Notes: generated by a model not told the origin, from the sequence alone. A stretch of DNA of 64,000 bases from Actinomadura chibensis NBRC 106107 (GCF_001552135.1 NZ_BCQP01000024.1:157888-221887), one strand, 5' to 3'. Shown: positions 16,837-26,271, counted from the stretch's first letter. Translations and numbers: made by a program.

Positions 16837-17487
16837 TCAGCGGACGCTTTCGAGGGCCGAGCGGGCCATGGCGTGCAGAAGATCGCCCATCGCGGCGGGG
16901 TCCTGCCCGGGGGCGCTGCGCGGGGTGGAGTTGAGGAGGCCGAAGCAGGCGTGGACGGCGGCGCGCAGCCGGTCGGCGGGCACGCCGGGCCGCAGCCGCC
17001 GCAGCACCCCGACCCATTCCTCGACGTAGGCGCGCTGCAACCGGCGGACCCGGTGGCGCTGCGGCTCGGGCACGTTGTCGAGTTCCCGCTCGTGGACGGT
17101 GATCAGCGCCGGGTTGTCGAGCGCGAACGCGATGTGCCAGCGCAGGAGGGCGTCGAGGGCGCGTCCCGGGTCGGGGGCGGCGGCGCGGCGCGCGCCCTCG
17201 GCGAGGAGGCGCTCGCTGATGTCGAGCAGCATCTCGGCGAGGACGGCCTCCTTGCCGCTGAAGTGCCGGTAGACGGCGGGCCCGGTGAGCCCGACGGCCC
17301 GGCCCAGCTCCCCGATCGACGCCCCGTGGTAGCCGCGCAGCGCGAACAGCTCCGCCGCCGCGCCGAGGATCTCGGCCCGGCGCGGGTTCGGCGGGCCGTC
17401 CTGCGCGGGCGGCCCGTCCGGGGGCCCGTCCGGCGGACCGTCCGGGGGTTGCGGGGCGGTGGCCGGGGCGCCGGGTCTGGACGTCAT
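16837..17487 (-). CDS. TetR-family regulator of the leucine-degradation operon
   Basis: A 216-residue TetR repressor. A Pro/Gly/Asp repeat tail (PPDGPPDGPPDG) precedes the helix-turn-helix RRAEILGAAAELFALRGYHGASIGELGRAVGLTGPAVYRHFSGKEAVLAEML. The C-terminal domain resembles those of regulators of acyl-CoA metabolism. It is divergent from the carboxylase genes, with two GTTAAC palindromes in between, so it very likely represses that operon and itself. Acyl-CoA effectors are common in this group; that part is inference. Confidence 0.88.
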   Translation of the reverse strand: MTSRPGAPATAPQPPDGPPDGPPDGPPAQDGPPNPRRAEILGAAAELFALRGYHGASIGELGRAVGLTGPAVYRHFSGKEAVLAEMLLDISERLLAEGARRAAAPDPGRALDALLRWHIAFALDNPALITVHERELDNVPEPQRHRVRRLQRAYVEEWVGVLRRLRPGVPADRLRAAVHACFGLLNSTPRSAPGQDPAAMGDLLHAMARSALESVR

Positions 17488-17493
17488 GGGCCC

Positions 17494-17550
17494 AGTCTAG
17501 ACTAGAGTTGTTAACGGCCATTAACATCGGCGTTGTTAACGACCGTTAAC
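17494..17550. promoter_or_regulatory. Paired TetR operators between regulator and liu-type operon
   Basis: GTTAACGGCCATTAAC at 17510-17525 and GTTAACGACCGTTAAC at 17535-17550 are 16-bp palindromes (each with one imperfect inner position) spaced 25 bp apart. A further short palindrome AGTCTAGACT is at 17494-17503. They sit between divergent starts, so one repressor could control both sides. Confidence 0.8.
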
Positions 17551-17566
17551 CGGGAAGGGAGGGGCC

Positions 17567-19180
17567 ATGGGCGGACCGCGGATCGGCTCCCGCGCCGACG
17601 TCGGGGCGGAAGCGTACAAGACCAACGCGGCGCACAACGAGGCCCTCGCCGCCGAACTGCGCGAGCGGATCGACAGGGCCGGGCAGGGCGGTCCCGAACG
17701 GGCCCGCGAGCGGCACGTCGCGCGCGGGAAACTGCTCCCCCGCGACCGCGTCGACACGCTCCTCGACCCCGGCTCGCCGTTCCTCGAACTGTCCCCGCTG
17801 GCGGCGGACGGCATGTACGACGGCGAGGCCCCCGGCGCCGGGATCATCACCGGCGTCGGCCGGATCTCCGGACGCGAGTGCGTCGTCGTCGCCAACGACG
17901 CCACCGTCAAGGGCGGCACCTACTACCCGGTCACGGTGAAGAAGCACCTGCGGGCGCAGGAGGTGGCGCTGCACAACCGCCTCCCCTGCGTCTACCTGGT
18001 CGACTCCGGCGGCGCGTTCCTCCCCCGCCAGGACGAGGTCTTCCCCGACCGCGAGCACTTCGGCCGCATCTTCTACAACCAGGCCACGATGTCCGGGCAG
18101 GGCATTCCGCAGATCGCGGCGGTGCTCGGGTCGTGCACGGCGGGCGGCGCGTACGTCCCGGCGATGAGCGACGAGGCCGTGATCGTGCGCGGCCAGGGGA
18201 CGATCTTCCTCGGCGGCCCGCCGCTGGTGAAGGCCGCCACCGGCGAGGTCGTGACGGCGGAGGAGCTCGGCGGCGGCGAGCTGCACTCCCGCACGTCGGG
18301 GGTGACCGACCACCTCGCCGAGGACGACGCGCACGCGCTGGCGATCGTCCGCGACATCGTCGGCACGCTCGGGCCGCGCGAGCCGCGGCCGTGGGACGTC
18401 GCCGCGCCCGAGGAGCCCGCCGCCGACCCGGCGGAGCTGTACGGGGTCGTCCCGCCCGACCCGCGCACCCCCTACGACGTCCGCGAGGTCATCGCCCGGA
18501 TCGTCGACGGCAGCCGCTTCCAGGAATTCAAGCGGGAATACGGGGCGACGCTCGTCACCGGTTTCGCGCGCATTCACGGCCATCCGGTCGGGATCATCGC
18601 GAACAACGGGATCCTGTTCAGCGAGTCGGCGCAGAAGGGCGCGCATTTCATCGAGCTGTGCGACCGGCGCAGCGTCCCGCTCGTCTTCCTGCAGAACATC
18701 ACCGGCTTCATGGTCGGACGCGAATACGAGGCGGGCGGGATCGCCAAGCACGGCGCGAAGATGGTCACGGCCGTCGCGTGCGCCCGCGTCCCGAAGTTCA
18801 CGGTCGTGATCGGCGGCTCGTTCGGCGCGGGCAACTACGCGATGTGCGGGCGGGCGTATTCGCCGCGCTTCCTGTGGATGTGGCCGAACGCGCGGATCTC
18901 GGTGATGGGCGGCGAGCAGGCGGCGAGCGTCCTCGCGACCGTCCGGCGCGACCAGGTGGAGGCGCGCGGCGAGGAATGGCCCGCGGCCGCCGAAGAGGAG
19001 TTCAAGGCGCCGATCCGGGACCAGTACGAGGCGCAGGGCAATCCGTACTACTCGACGGCGCGGCTCTGGGACGACGGCGTGATCGACCCGCGCGACACCC
19101 GGCGGGTGCTCGGGCTCGGGCTGTCGGTCGCGGCGAACGCACCGCTGGAGCCGGTCGGCTACGGCGTCTTCCGGATGTGA
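17567..19180 (+). CDS. Methylcrotonyl-CoA carboxylase beta (carboxyltransferase) subunit
   Basis: A 537-residue acyl-CoA carboxyltransferase. Both crotonase-like halves are present: [29 protein letters not shown] start region, [53 protein letters not shown], then [29 protein letters not shown] and [34 protein letters not shown]. These are hallmarks of the methylcrotonyl-CoA branch (long [11 protein letters not shown] motif), distinct from propionyl-CoA carboxylase. Start ATG 17567 with GGGAGGGG upstream. First gene of the operon; partners the biotin subunit that follows. Confidence 0.9.
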   Translation: MGGPRIGSRADVGAEAYKTNAAHNEALAAELRERIDRAGQGGPERARERHVARGKLLPRDRVDTLLDPGSPFLELSPLAADGMYDGEAPGAGIITGVGRISGRECVVVANDATVKGGTYYPVTVKKHLRAQEVALHNRLPCVYLVDSGGAFLPRQDEVFPDREHFGRIFYNQATMSGQGIPQIAAVLGSCTAGGAYVPAMSDEAVIVRGQGTIFLGGPPLVKAATGEVVTAEELGGGELHSRTSGVTDHLAEDDAHALAIVRDIVGTLGPREPRPWDVAAPEEPAADPAELYGVVPPDPRTPYDVREVIARIVDGSRFQEFKREYGATLVTGFARIHGHPVGIIANNGILFSESAQKGAHFIELCDRRSVPLVFLQNITGFMVGREYEAGGIAKHGAKMVTAVACARVPKFTVVIGGSFGAGNYAMCGRAYSPRFLWMWPNARISVMGGEQAASVLATVRRDQVEARGEEWPAAAEEEFKAPIRDQYEAQGNPYYSTARLWDDGVIDPRDTRRVLGLGLSVAANAPLEPVGYGVFRM

Positions 19181-19188
19181 GGGTGTTG

Positions 19189-21132
19189 ATGTTCGACAGC
19201 GTCCTGGTCGCGAACCGGGGGGAGATCGCCGTCCGCGTGTTCCGCACGCTGCGGCGGCTCGGGATCCGCGCGGTGGCCGTGCACACCGACGCCGACGCGG
19301 GCGCGCGGCACGTGCGGGAGGCGGACGAGGCGCACCGCGTCCCGTCCTACCTCGACATCGACGCCGTGATCGCGGCGGCGCTGGCCGCCGGGGCGCGGGC
19401 CGTCCACCCGGGGTACGGGTTCCTCGCCGAGAACACCGCGTTCGCGCGGGCGTGCGCGGAGGCGGGCCTCGTGTTCGTCGGGCCTCCGGCGGAGGCGATC
19501 GACGCGATGGGCGACAAGATCCGCGCGAAGCGGACGGTCGCGGCGGCGGGCGTCCCCGTCGTCCCCGGACGCGACGAGCCCGGCCTCACCGACGACGAGC
19601 TGGCGGAGGCGGCCCGCGAGATCGGCTTCCCGGTGCTGCTGAAGCCGTCGGCGGGCGGCGGCGGGAAGGGCATGCGGCTCGTCCGCGACGCGGCCGACCT
19701 GCCGGACGCGATCGCGTCCGCCCGCCGCGAGGCGCGCGGCTCCTTCGGCGACGACACGCTGCTCGCCGAGCGGTTCGTGGAGAACCCGCGGCACATCGAG
19801 ATCCAGGTGTTCGCCGACGCCCACGGGAACGCCGTCCACCTGGGCGAACGCGAGTGCAGCCTGCAGCGCAGGCACCAGAAGATCGTCGAGGAGGCGCCGT
19901 CGCCGCTGCTGGACGGCGCGGCCCGCGAGCGGATGGGCGCCGCCGCCGTCGCCGCCGCGCGGGCCGTCGGCTACGTCGGCGCGGGGACGGTCGAGTACAT
20001 CGTCTCCGCCGACCGTCCGGACGAGTTCTTCTTCATGGAGATGAACACCCGGCTTCAGGTCGAGCACCCCGTCACCGAGCTGGTGACCGGCCTCGACCTG
20101 GTGGAACTCCAGCTCCGCGTGGCGTCCGGCGAGCCGCTGCCGTTCGCCCAGGCCGACGTCGTCCTGGACGGCCACGCCGTCGAGGCCCGCGTCTACGCCG
20201 AGGACCCGGAGCGCGGCTTCCTGCCGACCGGCGGGCGCGTCCTCGCCCTGACCGAGCCGGAGGACGCCCGCGTCGACTCCGGCCTCGACACCGGGACGGA
20301 GGTCGGCGGCGCGTACGACCCGATGCTCGCCAAGGTGATCGTCCACGGGGCGGACCGGGCGGAGGCGCTGCACCGGCTCGACCGCGCGCTCGCCGGGTAC
20401 ACGCTGCTGGGCGTCCCGACGAACGTCGCGTTCCTGCGCGCCCTGCTGCGGCACCCGGACGTCGTGTCCGGCGACCTCGACACGGGCCTGGTCGAGCGGT
20501 CGCTCGACGAGCTGACCTCGGGCCCGGCCGTCCCGGACGAGGTGCTCGCCGCCGCCGCGCTGGAACGCATGCTGGCCTTGGAGGCCGAGGGCTCCGACCC
20601 GTGGGAGATCCCGGACGGCTGGCGTCCCGGCGCGCACGCCTGGACGCCGTGGATCATCACCCCGTCCGGCGGCGACCCGGTCGAGGTCCGCGTGCGCGGG
20701 CGCGCCGCGTCCGCCGAGGTCGCGATCGGCGCGGGCGAGCCGGTCGCCGCGTCGCTGACCAGGCCGTGCACGCTCACCTACGCTGGAAGGACGACCTCGT
20801 TCGAGGCCGTCCGGGACGGCCACACGCTGTGGCTCGGCCGCGGCGGGCGCGTGTGGGCGCTGGGCGAGCACGTCCGCGCCGAGGCGGGCGGGGCGGCGGA
20901 GGCCGCCGGAGACGGCGTGCTCCGCAGCCCGATGCCGGGCACCGTCCTCGCCGTGAAGGCGGCGGAGGGCGACCTGGTCGCCGAGGGCCAGCCGCTGGTG
21001 GTCGTCGAGGCGATGAAGATGGAGCACACCGTGACCGCGCCGCTCGCGGGCGTCGTGGCGAAACTGCCGGTCCGCGCGGGGACGCAGGTCGCCCTCGACG
21101 CGGTCCTGGCCGTGATCGAGGAGACCCGATGA
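19189..21132 (+). CDS. Methylcrotonyl-CoA carboxylase alpha (biotin carboxylase/BCCP) subunit
   Basis: A 647-residue biotin-dependent carboxylase subunit. Biotin carboxylase domain at about 1-450: [45 protein letters not shown] loop, [27 protein letters not shown]-like linker follows, and a C-terminal carrier domain with the biotinylation motif [11 protein letters not shown]. With the upstream subunit it carboxylates 3-methylcrotonyl-CoA in leucine catabolism. Start ATG 19189, eight bases after the previous stop; no canonical ribosome site is clear, so translation may depend on coupling. Confidence 0.92.
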   Translation: MFDSVLVANRGEIAVRVFRTLRRLGIRAVAVHTDADAGARHVREADEAHRVPSYLDIDAVIAAALAAGARAVHPGYGFLAENTAFARACAEAGLVFVGPPAEAIDAMGDKIRAKRTVAAAGVPVVPGRDEPGLTDDELAEAAREIGFPVLLKPSAGGGGKGMRLVRDAADLPDAIASARREARGSFGDDTLLAERFVENPRHIEIQVFADAHGNAVHLGERECSLQRRHQKIVEEAPSPLLDGAARERMGAAAVAAARAVGYVGAGTVEYIVSADRPDEFFFMEMNTRLQVEHPVTELVTGLDLVELQLRVASGEPLPFAQADVVLDGHAVEARVYAEDPERGFLPTGGRVLALTEPEDARVDSGLDTGTEVGGAYDPMLAKVIVHGADRAEALHRLDRALAGYTLLGVPTNVAFLRALLRHPDVVSGDLDTGLVERSLDELTSGPAVPDEVLAAAALERMLALEAEGSDPWEIPDGWRPGAHAWTPWIITPSGGDPVEVRVRGRAASAEVAIGAGEPVAASLTRPCTLTYAGRTTSFEAVRDGHTLWLGRGGRVWALGEHVRAEAGGAAEAAGDGVLRSPMPGTVLAVKAAEGDLVAEGQPLVVVEAMKMEHTVTAPLAGVVAKLPVRAGTQVALDAVLAVIEETR

Positions 21133-21202
21133 CCGGAGCGAAGCGAGGATCCTCGGGGCTCCGCCCCGGGGGTGTGGGGATCGTTCCCCAGAGAGGCAGG
21201 GC
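21133..21202 (+). repeat. Intra-operon GC-rich hairpin element
   Basis: The gap between mccA and the lyase holds GGAGCGAAGCGAGGA, then CGGGGCTCCGCCCCGG and GGGGATCGTTCCCC, two stem-forming segments. This resembles small intergenic palindromic elements scattered in actinomycete genomes. It may attenuate or process the transcript; that is inference. Confidence 0.45.
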
Positions 21203-22135
21203 GTGACGATGCGGGTTCCGCTTCCGGGGCTGCCGGAACGGGTGACGATCTACGAGGTCGGGCCGCGGGACGGGTTGCAGAACGAGAAGGCGGTCGTCCC
21301 GGTGGACGTCAAGTCCGAGTTCGTGACCCGGCTGGCGGGCGCGGGCCTGCGCACGATCGAGACGACGAGCTTCGTCCATCCGAAGTGGGTGCCGCAGCTC
21401 GCCGACGCCGAGGACCTGCTCGACGTCCTCCCCCGCGACCCGGAGCTGCGGTACCCGGTGCTCGTCCCGAACGAGCGGGGCCTCGACCGGGCGCTCGCCA
21501 ACGGCGTCACCGAGATCGCGATCTTCGGCAGCGCGACCGAGACGTTCGCCCGCCGGAACCTGAACCGCAGCGTGGACGAGTCGCTCGCCATGTTCGCCCC
21601 GGTCGTCGAACGCGCCCGGGCCGAGGGCCTCTGGGTGCGGGCCTATGTGTCCATGGTGTGCGGCGACCCGTGGGAGGGCGACGTGCCGATCGAGCAGGTG
21701 GTGTCGGTCGCGTCCCGGATGATGGACATGGGCTGCTCGCAGCTCAGCCTCGGCGACACCATCGGCGTCGGCACGCCCGGCCAGGTCACCGCCCTCATCG
21801 AGGCGCTCGGGGCGGCGGGCATCGGGGTCGACCGGCTCGCCGTCCACTTCCACGACACCTACGGCCAGGCGCTCGCCAACACGCTCGCCGCGCTGCGCGC
21901 CGGGGTCACGGTCGTGGACGCGTCCGCGGGCGGCCTCGGCGGCTGCCCCTTCGCGAAGAGCGCGACCGGAAACCTCCCCACCGAAGACCTCGTCTGGATG
22001 CTGGACGGGCTCGGCGTCGAGACCGGCGTCGACCTCGACGGCCTCGTCGCGACCAGCCGGTGGATGGCGGAGCGGCTCGGCCGTCCGAGCCCGTCCCGCG
22101 TCGTCCAGGCCCTCTCACCCGCAACGGAGAAATGA
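21203..22135 (+). CDS. Hydroxymethylglutaryl-CoA lyase
   Basis: A 310-residue HMGL-like TIM-barrel lyase, which splits HMG-CoA into acetyl-CoA and acetoacetate, the last step of leucine degradation. Signatures: VTIYEVGPRDGLQNEK at the N-terminus, ETTSFVHPKWVPQLADA, SLGDTIGVGTPGQV, metal-ligand HFHDTYGQALAN, and GLGGCPFAKSATGNLPTEDLVWML containing the catalytic cysteine loop GGCPFA. Start GTG 21203 (GAGAGG six bases upstream), with ATG 21209 as the alternative. Stop overlaps the next start region. Confidence 0.92.
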   Translation: MTMRVPLPGLPERVTIYEVGPRDGLQNEKAVVPVDVKSEFVTRLAGAGLRTIETTSFVHPKWVPQLADAEDLLDVLPRDPELRYPVLVPNERGLDRALANGVTEIAIFGSATETFARRNLNRSVDESLAMFAPVVERARAEGLWVRAYVSMVCGDPWEGDVPIEQVVSVASRMMDMGCSQLSLGDTIGVGTPGQVTALIEALGAAGIGVDRLAVHFHDTYGQALANTLAALRAGVTVVDASAGGLGGCPFAKSATGNLPTEDLVWMLDGLGVETGVDLDGLVATSRWMAERLGRPSPSRVVQALSPATEK

Positions 22136-23283
22136 TGATCGACTTCACGCTCAGCGAGGAGCAGGAAGAGCTCCGCCGCACGGTCGAGCGGTTCGCCCGC
22201 GAGACCGTCGCCCCGGTGATCGGGGACCTGTACGAGCGGGGCGAGTTCCCGTACGAGATCGTCGCCGCGATGGGGAAGATGGGCCTGTTCGGGCTGCCGT
22301 TCCCGGAGGAGCACGGCGGCATGGGCGGCGACTACTTCACGCTCTGCCTGGCCCTGGAGGAGCTGGCCCGCGTCGACTCGTCGGTGGCGATCACGCTGGA
22401 GGCCGGGGTGTCGCTCGGCGCGATGCCGATCTACCGGTTCGGGTCGGACGCGCAGAAGGCCGAGTGGCTGCCGCGCCTCACGTCCGGGGAGCGGCTCGCC
22501 GGGTTCGGGCTGACCGAGCCGGGCGGCGGCTCCGACGTGCCCGGCGGGATGCGCACCACCGCCCGGCTCGACGGCGACTCCTGGGTGATCAACGGGTCGA
22601 AGGCGTTCATCACGAACTCCGGCACCGACATCACCGCGTTCGTGACCGTCACCGCGTTCACCGGCGACGGCGAGATCTCCACGATCCTCGTCCCGAACGG
22701 CACCCCCGGCTTCACGGTCGGACGCAAGTACTCGAAGGTCGGCTGGTCGGCGTCCGACACCCGCGAGCTGTCGTTCGACGACGTCCGGGTGCCCGCCGAG
22801 AACCTCGTCGGCGAGCGCGGCCGGGGCTACGCGCAGTTCCTCCGCATCCTGGACGAGGGCCGCATCGCGATCGCCGCCCTCTCGGTGGGCCTCGCCCAGG
22901 GCTGCGTGGACGAGTGCCTCCGCTACGTCCGCGAGCGCGAGGCGTTCGGCAAGGAGATCGGCCGCTACCAGGCCATCCAGTTCAAGGTCGCCGACATGGA
23001 GACCCGCGCCCACACCGCCCGCCTCGCCTACTACGCGGCCGCCGCGAAGATGCTCGCCGGGGAGAACTTCAAGAAGGAGGCCGCGATCGCCAAGCTGGTC
23101 GCGTCCAACGCCGCCATGGACAACGCCCGCGACGCCACGCAGATCTTCGGCGGCTACGGCTTCATGAACGAGTACGCGGTCGGCCGCTTCTACCGCGACG
23201 CGAAGATCCTGGAAGTCGGCGAGGGAACCTCCGAGGTCCAGCGCATGCTGATCGCCCGAGCCCTAGGCCTACCACCCGCCTAA
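22135..23283 (+). CDS. Acyl-CoA dehydrogenase, probably isovaleryl-CoA type
   Basis: A 382-residue FAD-dependent acyl-CoA dehydrogenase of normal family length. Seen: FTLSEEQEELRRTVERFARE, GFGLTEPGGGSDVPGGMRTTA FAD region, LDEGRIAIAALSVGLAQGCVDECLRYVREREAFGKEI, RDATQIFGGYGFMNEYAVGRFYRDAKILEVGEGTSEVQRMLIAR. The operon context makes isovaleryl-CoA the likely substrate; 2-methylbutyryl- or isobutyryl-CoA are possible. Two adjacent ATGs (22132 overlapping the lyase stop as ATGA, and 22135) both fit; GGAGA spacing favours 22135. The operon ends in a hairpin. Confidence 0.88.
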   Translation: MIDFTLSEEQEELRRTVERFARETVAPVIGDLYERGEFPYEIVAAMGKMGLFGLPFPEEHGGMGGDYFTLCLALEELARVDSSVAITLEAGVSLGAMPIYRFGSDAQKAEWLPRLTSGERLAGFGLTEPGGGSDVPGGMRTTARLDGDSWVINGSKAFITNSGTDITAFVTVTAFTGDGEISTILVPNGTPGFTVGRKYSKVGWSASDTRELSFDDVRVPAENLVGERGRGYAQFLRILDEGRIAIAALSVGLAQGCVDECLRYVREREAFGKEIGRYQAIQFKVADMETRAHTARLAYYAAAAKMLAGENFKKEAAIAKLVASNAAMDNARDATQIFGGYGFMNEYAVGRFYRDAKILEVGEGTSEVQRMLIARALGLPPA

Positions 23284-23331
23284 CAGGAGTACCCCGCCCG
23301 CAATACCCCCTCAACCTGAACGAACGCGCCC

Positions 23332-23358
23332 GGCAGCGTGCAAGCTAAGCACGCTGCC
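23332..23358 (+). terminator. Terminator of the leucine-degradation operon
   Basis: A 10-bp perfect stem GGCAGCGTGC / GCACGCTGCC around the 7-base loop AAGCTAA, 48 bases after the dehydrogenase stop. Confidence 0.75.
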
Positions 23359-23465
23359 GCTCGCCGCCCTGAAAGTGTCGCCCAAAAAGGCCCGGCCAGG
23401 CTCCGCGCCGGCTCACTGTCCTGCCTCCGCAATCGGTATGACGCTGAGCGGGCTAGAGCTTTGAG

Positions 23466-23831
23466 CTATTCCTGAACGGCAAGCATGGTCTGCAGATCAT
23501 CGGCTGCGACGGCCCGCCACCCCATCGACCGCGCGATCTCGAATATGTCGAGCGCCATCCGATTCTGCCGATCATAGTCTTTGTCGAGATCCCGAACCTC
23601 GAACCAGGCCGGGAAATCCGTGGCCAGCGGAATATCTCGGCCGTCATCATAGGTGAGGTCGCCGTCCTCGAAATCGTGCGGCCCCAGATTGACCGCAACC
23701 GAGGGCAGCATCATCAGGAGATCACCGTCGGGCCCACGACGAAATTCTCCGCCCATCCGACGTCCAACGACGCCCGCGACCTCGTCCAGGCTCGAAATAC
23801 CCCCAACAAAGACATGCGCATGTCTGGACAT
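23466..23831 (-). CDS. Candidate immunity protein for the CdiA-CT-like toxin
   Basis: A 121-residue acidic protein with no family I recognise (segments HVFVGGISSLDEVAGVVG, GDLLMMLPSVAVNLGPHDFEDGDLTYDDG, RMALDIFEIARSMGWRAVAADDL). It lies 42 bases downstream of the toxin-domain gene on the same strand; toxin followed by a small acidic immunity gene is the standard order in polymorphic toxin loci. GAGAGG lies six bases before its ATG at 23831. AT-richer than its neighbours, like the toxin gene. Immunity function is inferred from position, size and charge only. Confidence 0.6.
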   Translation of the reverse strand: MSRHAHVFVGGISSLDEVAGVVGRRMGGEFRRGPDGDLLMMLPSVAVNLGPHDFEDGDLTYDDGRDIPLATDFPAWFEVRDLDKDYDRQNRMALDIFEIARSMGWRAVAADDLQTMLAVQE

Positions 23832-23873
23832 TTACCACCTCTCACGTCGAACAACATTCCGAAGGTCAACACA

Positions 23874-24518
23874 TCAGGGCCAATCAAATCCCCAACCGTC
23901 CCCGATGATACGAATTCTACTGATCTTGTCTTGAGCAAAGGGCTGGCCAAGATAAGCCCTCACCCCTCGCTCCGCTTCCTCAGGGGCCAAGCCATAGCCA
24001 CGGCTGTCGAGGATGGCAGTACGATTTCCCACCGGATCGTGCTTGAGTTGCCCCTTGGCCGAATTGAGCGCCGCCTTTACGGTTCTGTACGTTGGCGCTT
24101 CATGTTCTTCTGCGCCGGGAATCTTCCTTCCCTTGATCGTCTTGAATTCGGTTGGCATCCCATCAACGAAAGCATCGGAAACGCGCCGTTCGCCCTCCCT
24201 TCTCGCGACTACGTTCTTCCCTTCCCCGGCCAGGAGTTCCGCCAACCTGGTCTCATCCTTGTCGTCAGTCCGGCCAATAGCGCGCTCACTGGTACCATCC
24301 TTGCGCTCTGATTGAGCCTCGGTGTGGCCGCCCGCCCGCTCCTCACGCACCTTGAGTTCAGCGCGGAACTCCGCCCGCGTCTGGGGCTGCGGCCTGACCG
24401 CCTCTGCCTCTTTCCCAGTGCTCCCACCGAACTGCAACCGCCGCTCGTCCGCCTCGCCGCCCTTATTCTGATCGCTGTCACTTGAGTTACTGGGTCGATC
24501 GAATCTCAACCACACCAC
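23874..24518 (-). CDS. Orphan CdiA C-terminal nuclease-like toxin domain
   Basis: About 214 residues. Residues 1-85 are polar and charged with no domain. The last 120 match the layout of CdiA-type C-terminal tRNase/nuclease domains: LAELLAGEGKNVVARRE, DAFVDGMPTEFKTI (acidic residue then E-x-K, a PD-(D/E)xK-like core), APTYRTVKAALNSAKGQ, NRTAILDSRGYG. Such domains normally sit at the end of long secreted effectors; here no delivery domain or signal peptide is upstream, so this looks like a displaced toxin cassette. The start is uncertain: GTG 24518, GTG 24515 or TTG 24509 (best spacing to GAGGAG). Confidence 0.65.
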   Translation of the reverse strand: MVWLRFDRPSNSSDSDQNKGGEADERRLQFGGSTGKEAEAVRPQPQTRAEFRAELKVREERAGGHTEAQSERKDGTSERAIGRTDDKDETRLAELLAGEGKNVVARREGERRVSDAFVDGMPTEFKTIKGRKIPGAEEHEAPTYRTVKAALNSAKGQLKHDPVGNRTAILDSRGYGLAPEEAERGVRAYLGQPFAQDKISRIRIIGDGWGFDWP

Positions 24519-25034
24519 TCCTCAAGGGACTATCCAGCCGATCACAGCAACGGCCTAAAGACACTGGGGCGGGTGCGGTGGTCGAATCCGCGGGAACGGT
24601 GTCCAGACCAGGTGACCGGGTTCACGCGCGCCCGATCGTACGAGATGGCACCAGGGGGCGGGTAGTGACCGGAGAGGTGATAGTGCCGATCTGGACGCAG
24701 TCGCCAATTACGCCCATATCCCACACCTCACCGGCGCCGGACGCCCGAGGGCCGTGCTTTTGGCCCGGCGACGGTCACAAAGCCGATGACCACCAGGACG
24801 TCGAGCGGCTCGGCCGCTCGGCATGACCGGAACACTGGACCTGAACGAGCCTCGACCACGCGCTGCCAGGCGTCGGAGGAGCTTACGCTCATATCTCCCG
24901 GGAAGGCTGGTGGCAGTCTCCCTAGACCTCTATCGGCGGTTGTCTCTCGGCTGGAGCCGTTCAGCAGTGGGTCGCTCACCCCTCACCGGTCAGTTTCGTC
25001 TGACGGGCGGGCTGCGGAAGGTGGGGTGGGTCAG

Positions 25035-25075
25035 TTTCGCCGGGACGCGAAGATCCTCGGAGTCGGCGAGGTGTA
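25035..25075 (+). pseudogene. Remnant of an acyl-CoA dehydrogenase C-terminus
   Basis: Bases 25041-25071 read FRRDAKILGVGEV in frame and differ at three of 31 positions from the intact dehydrogenase upstream (YRDAKILEVGEG motif at about 23190-23223). The flanks do not match, so only this short motif survives. Confidence 0.4.
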
Positions 25076-25172
25076 TACGGACGGTGACGTGGGTGGGGTG
25101 TCCTGGTGCGGCCGTTCGGGGGAAGTCGCAGGTCATCTTTGGCGTGACCATCTGCGGACAGACATCGGCGAT

Positions 25173-25218
25173 GGCTCGGCCGCGCCTCCTGGTGCACGAT
25201 GAGCCGACGGAGGGCTAA
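25173..25218 (+). pseudogene. Possible remnant of an ABC ATPase Walker B
   Basis: The frame ending at 25218 reads ARPRLLVHDEPTEG then stop, close to the ABC consensus RPRLLLLDEPTAGL. No Walker A or signature motif lies upstream. It could be chance. Confidence 0.25.
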
Positions 25219-25422
25219 AGGCGGTCCTCCGCGCTCCCGTCACGCATAGTCGCGCTTTTCTCCGAATCCGGTACCACGTACCGCTCGGCTGTTTCCGCAT
25301 GCCCGAAACTGCGGATCATCGTGATCATTTAACGCTTTTCGGCGGTTAGCGCGAAGGCAGCCCTGCCGACCCGGCAACCATACCCGGAATCACTTGGCAG
25401 GGTCCAAGAAAGGAGAAAGTCG

Positions 25423-26250
25423 ATGAAGACGCGAATCAAGTGGGGGGTGGCCGCGCTGGCCGCCTCCGCGGCGTTGGTCGCGGCCTTCCCGGGCAGCGGC
25501 TCAGCGCAGAATGCCAGGCTTCAGGCGTTCGGGATCTCCAGCGACGGCACGCTGGTGGCGGCGTTCAAGACCGACGCCCCGCAGGTCCTCGACTGGGTCA
25601 GGACGCCGACAGGGCTGGTCACCGACACCTCGCTGATCGGGATCGACTTCCGAGTCCAGGACGGCAAGCTCTACGTCGTCGGCAACTACGGCGGCATCTA
25701 CACGGTCTCCCTTGACGCGGGATCCGAATCGACCCTGACGAAGGTCTCCCAGCTCACCGTGGCGCTGAAGGGCACGAACTTCGGAGTCGACTTCAACCCG
25801 GCGCTCGACCGGCTACGGGTGATCAGCGACGCCGGGCAGAACCTCCGGCACGACCTCAACACCAACACCACGGCCATCGACAGCCCGCTGTCGGCCAACA
25901 ACGTCGCGGCCGCCGCCTACACCAACAACGACCTCAACAACGACACCGCGACCACCCTGTTCGACATCAACGCCGACACCGACCAGGTCGTCATCCAGTC
26001 CCCGACCAACAACGGCACCCTGGTCGCGACCGGCGCGCTGGGCGTGAACGTCGCACCCAACGCCGGTCTCGACATCCACAGCACCCTGAGCAACGGCAAG
26101 ACGGTCTCGAACTCGGCCTTCGGGACCTTCCTCGCGGCGAACGGCTCCTCCACCTTCTACACCGTCGATCTGCTCACCGGCGCGGCCACGCCGGTGGGCA
26201 AGTTCCCGCTCCCCATCAGCGACGTCGCCGTCGCCCTCGACTCCCACTGA
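25423..26250 (+). CDS. Secreted DUF4394-domain protein
   Basis: A 275-residue exported protein. Signal peptide MKTRIKWGVAALAASAALVAAF with an Ala-x-Ala-type region before residue 30, then a beta-propeller-like DUF4394 domain: FGISSDGTLVAAF, IGIDFRVQDGKLYVVGNYGGIYTV, GTNFGVDFNPALDRLRVISDAGQNLRHDLN, DISDVAVALD-type end. The domain recurs across secreted bacterial proteins and has no known enzymatic role. Strong ribosome site AAAGGAGAAAG. Asn/Thr-rich middle. Ends at a 16-bp terminator stem; a single-gene unit. Confidence 0.9.
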   Translation: MKTRIKWGVAALAASAALVAAFPGSGSAQNARLQAFGISSDGTLVAAFKTDAPQVLDWVRTPTGLVTDTSLIGIDFRVQDGKLYVVGNYGGIYTVSLDAGSESTLTKVSQLTVALKGTNFGVDFNPALDRLRVISDAGQNLRHDLNTNTTAIDSPLSANNVAAAAYTNNDLNNDTATTLFDINADTDQVVIQSPTNNGTLVATGALGVNVAPNAGLDIHSTLSNGKTVSNSAFGTFLAANGSSTFYTVDLLTGAATPVGKFPLPISDVAVALDSH

Positions 26251-26271
26251 GGCTCCCGACCGATGACCACA

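Larger units (their letters stand above)
24519..25422. other. Gene-free stretch with decayed fragments
   Basis: About 900 bases without an intact gene. Composition is mixed and there are many broken frames. Two short pieces look like remains of genes (listed separately). The last 100 bases form the leader of the DUF4394 gene, including a CCCTGCC (25361-25367) / GGCAGGG (25396-25402) pair that can form a stem before its ribosome site. Confidence 0.5.

Noticed and set aside
22132..22134. ATG 22132 as the start of the acyl-CoA dehydrogenase
   Set aside because: Only two bases from GGAG; the next ATG at 22135 has better spacing, although overlap (ATGA) is possible.
23874..24518. Full polymorphic toxin with a delivery domain
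   Set aside because: No repeats, signal peptide or pre-toxin motifs lie upstream; only the C-terminal domain remains.
25173..25218. Intact ABC ATPase gene
   Set aside because: Only a Walker-B-like tail is present; there is no Walker A or signature.
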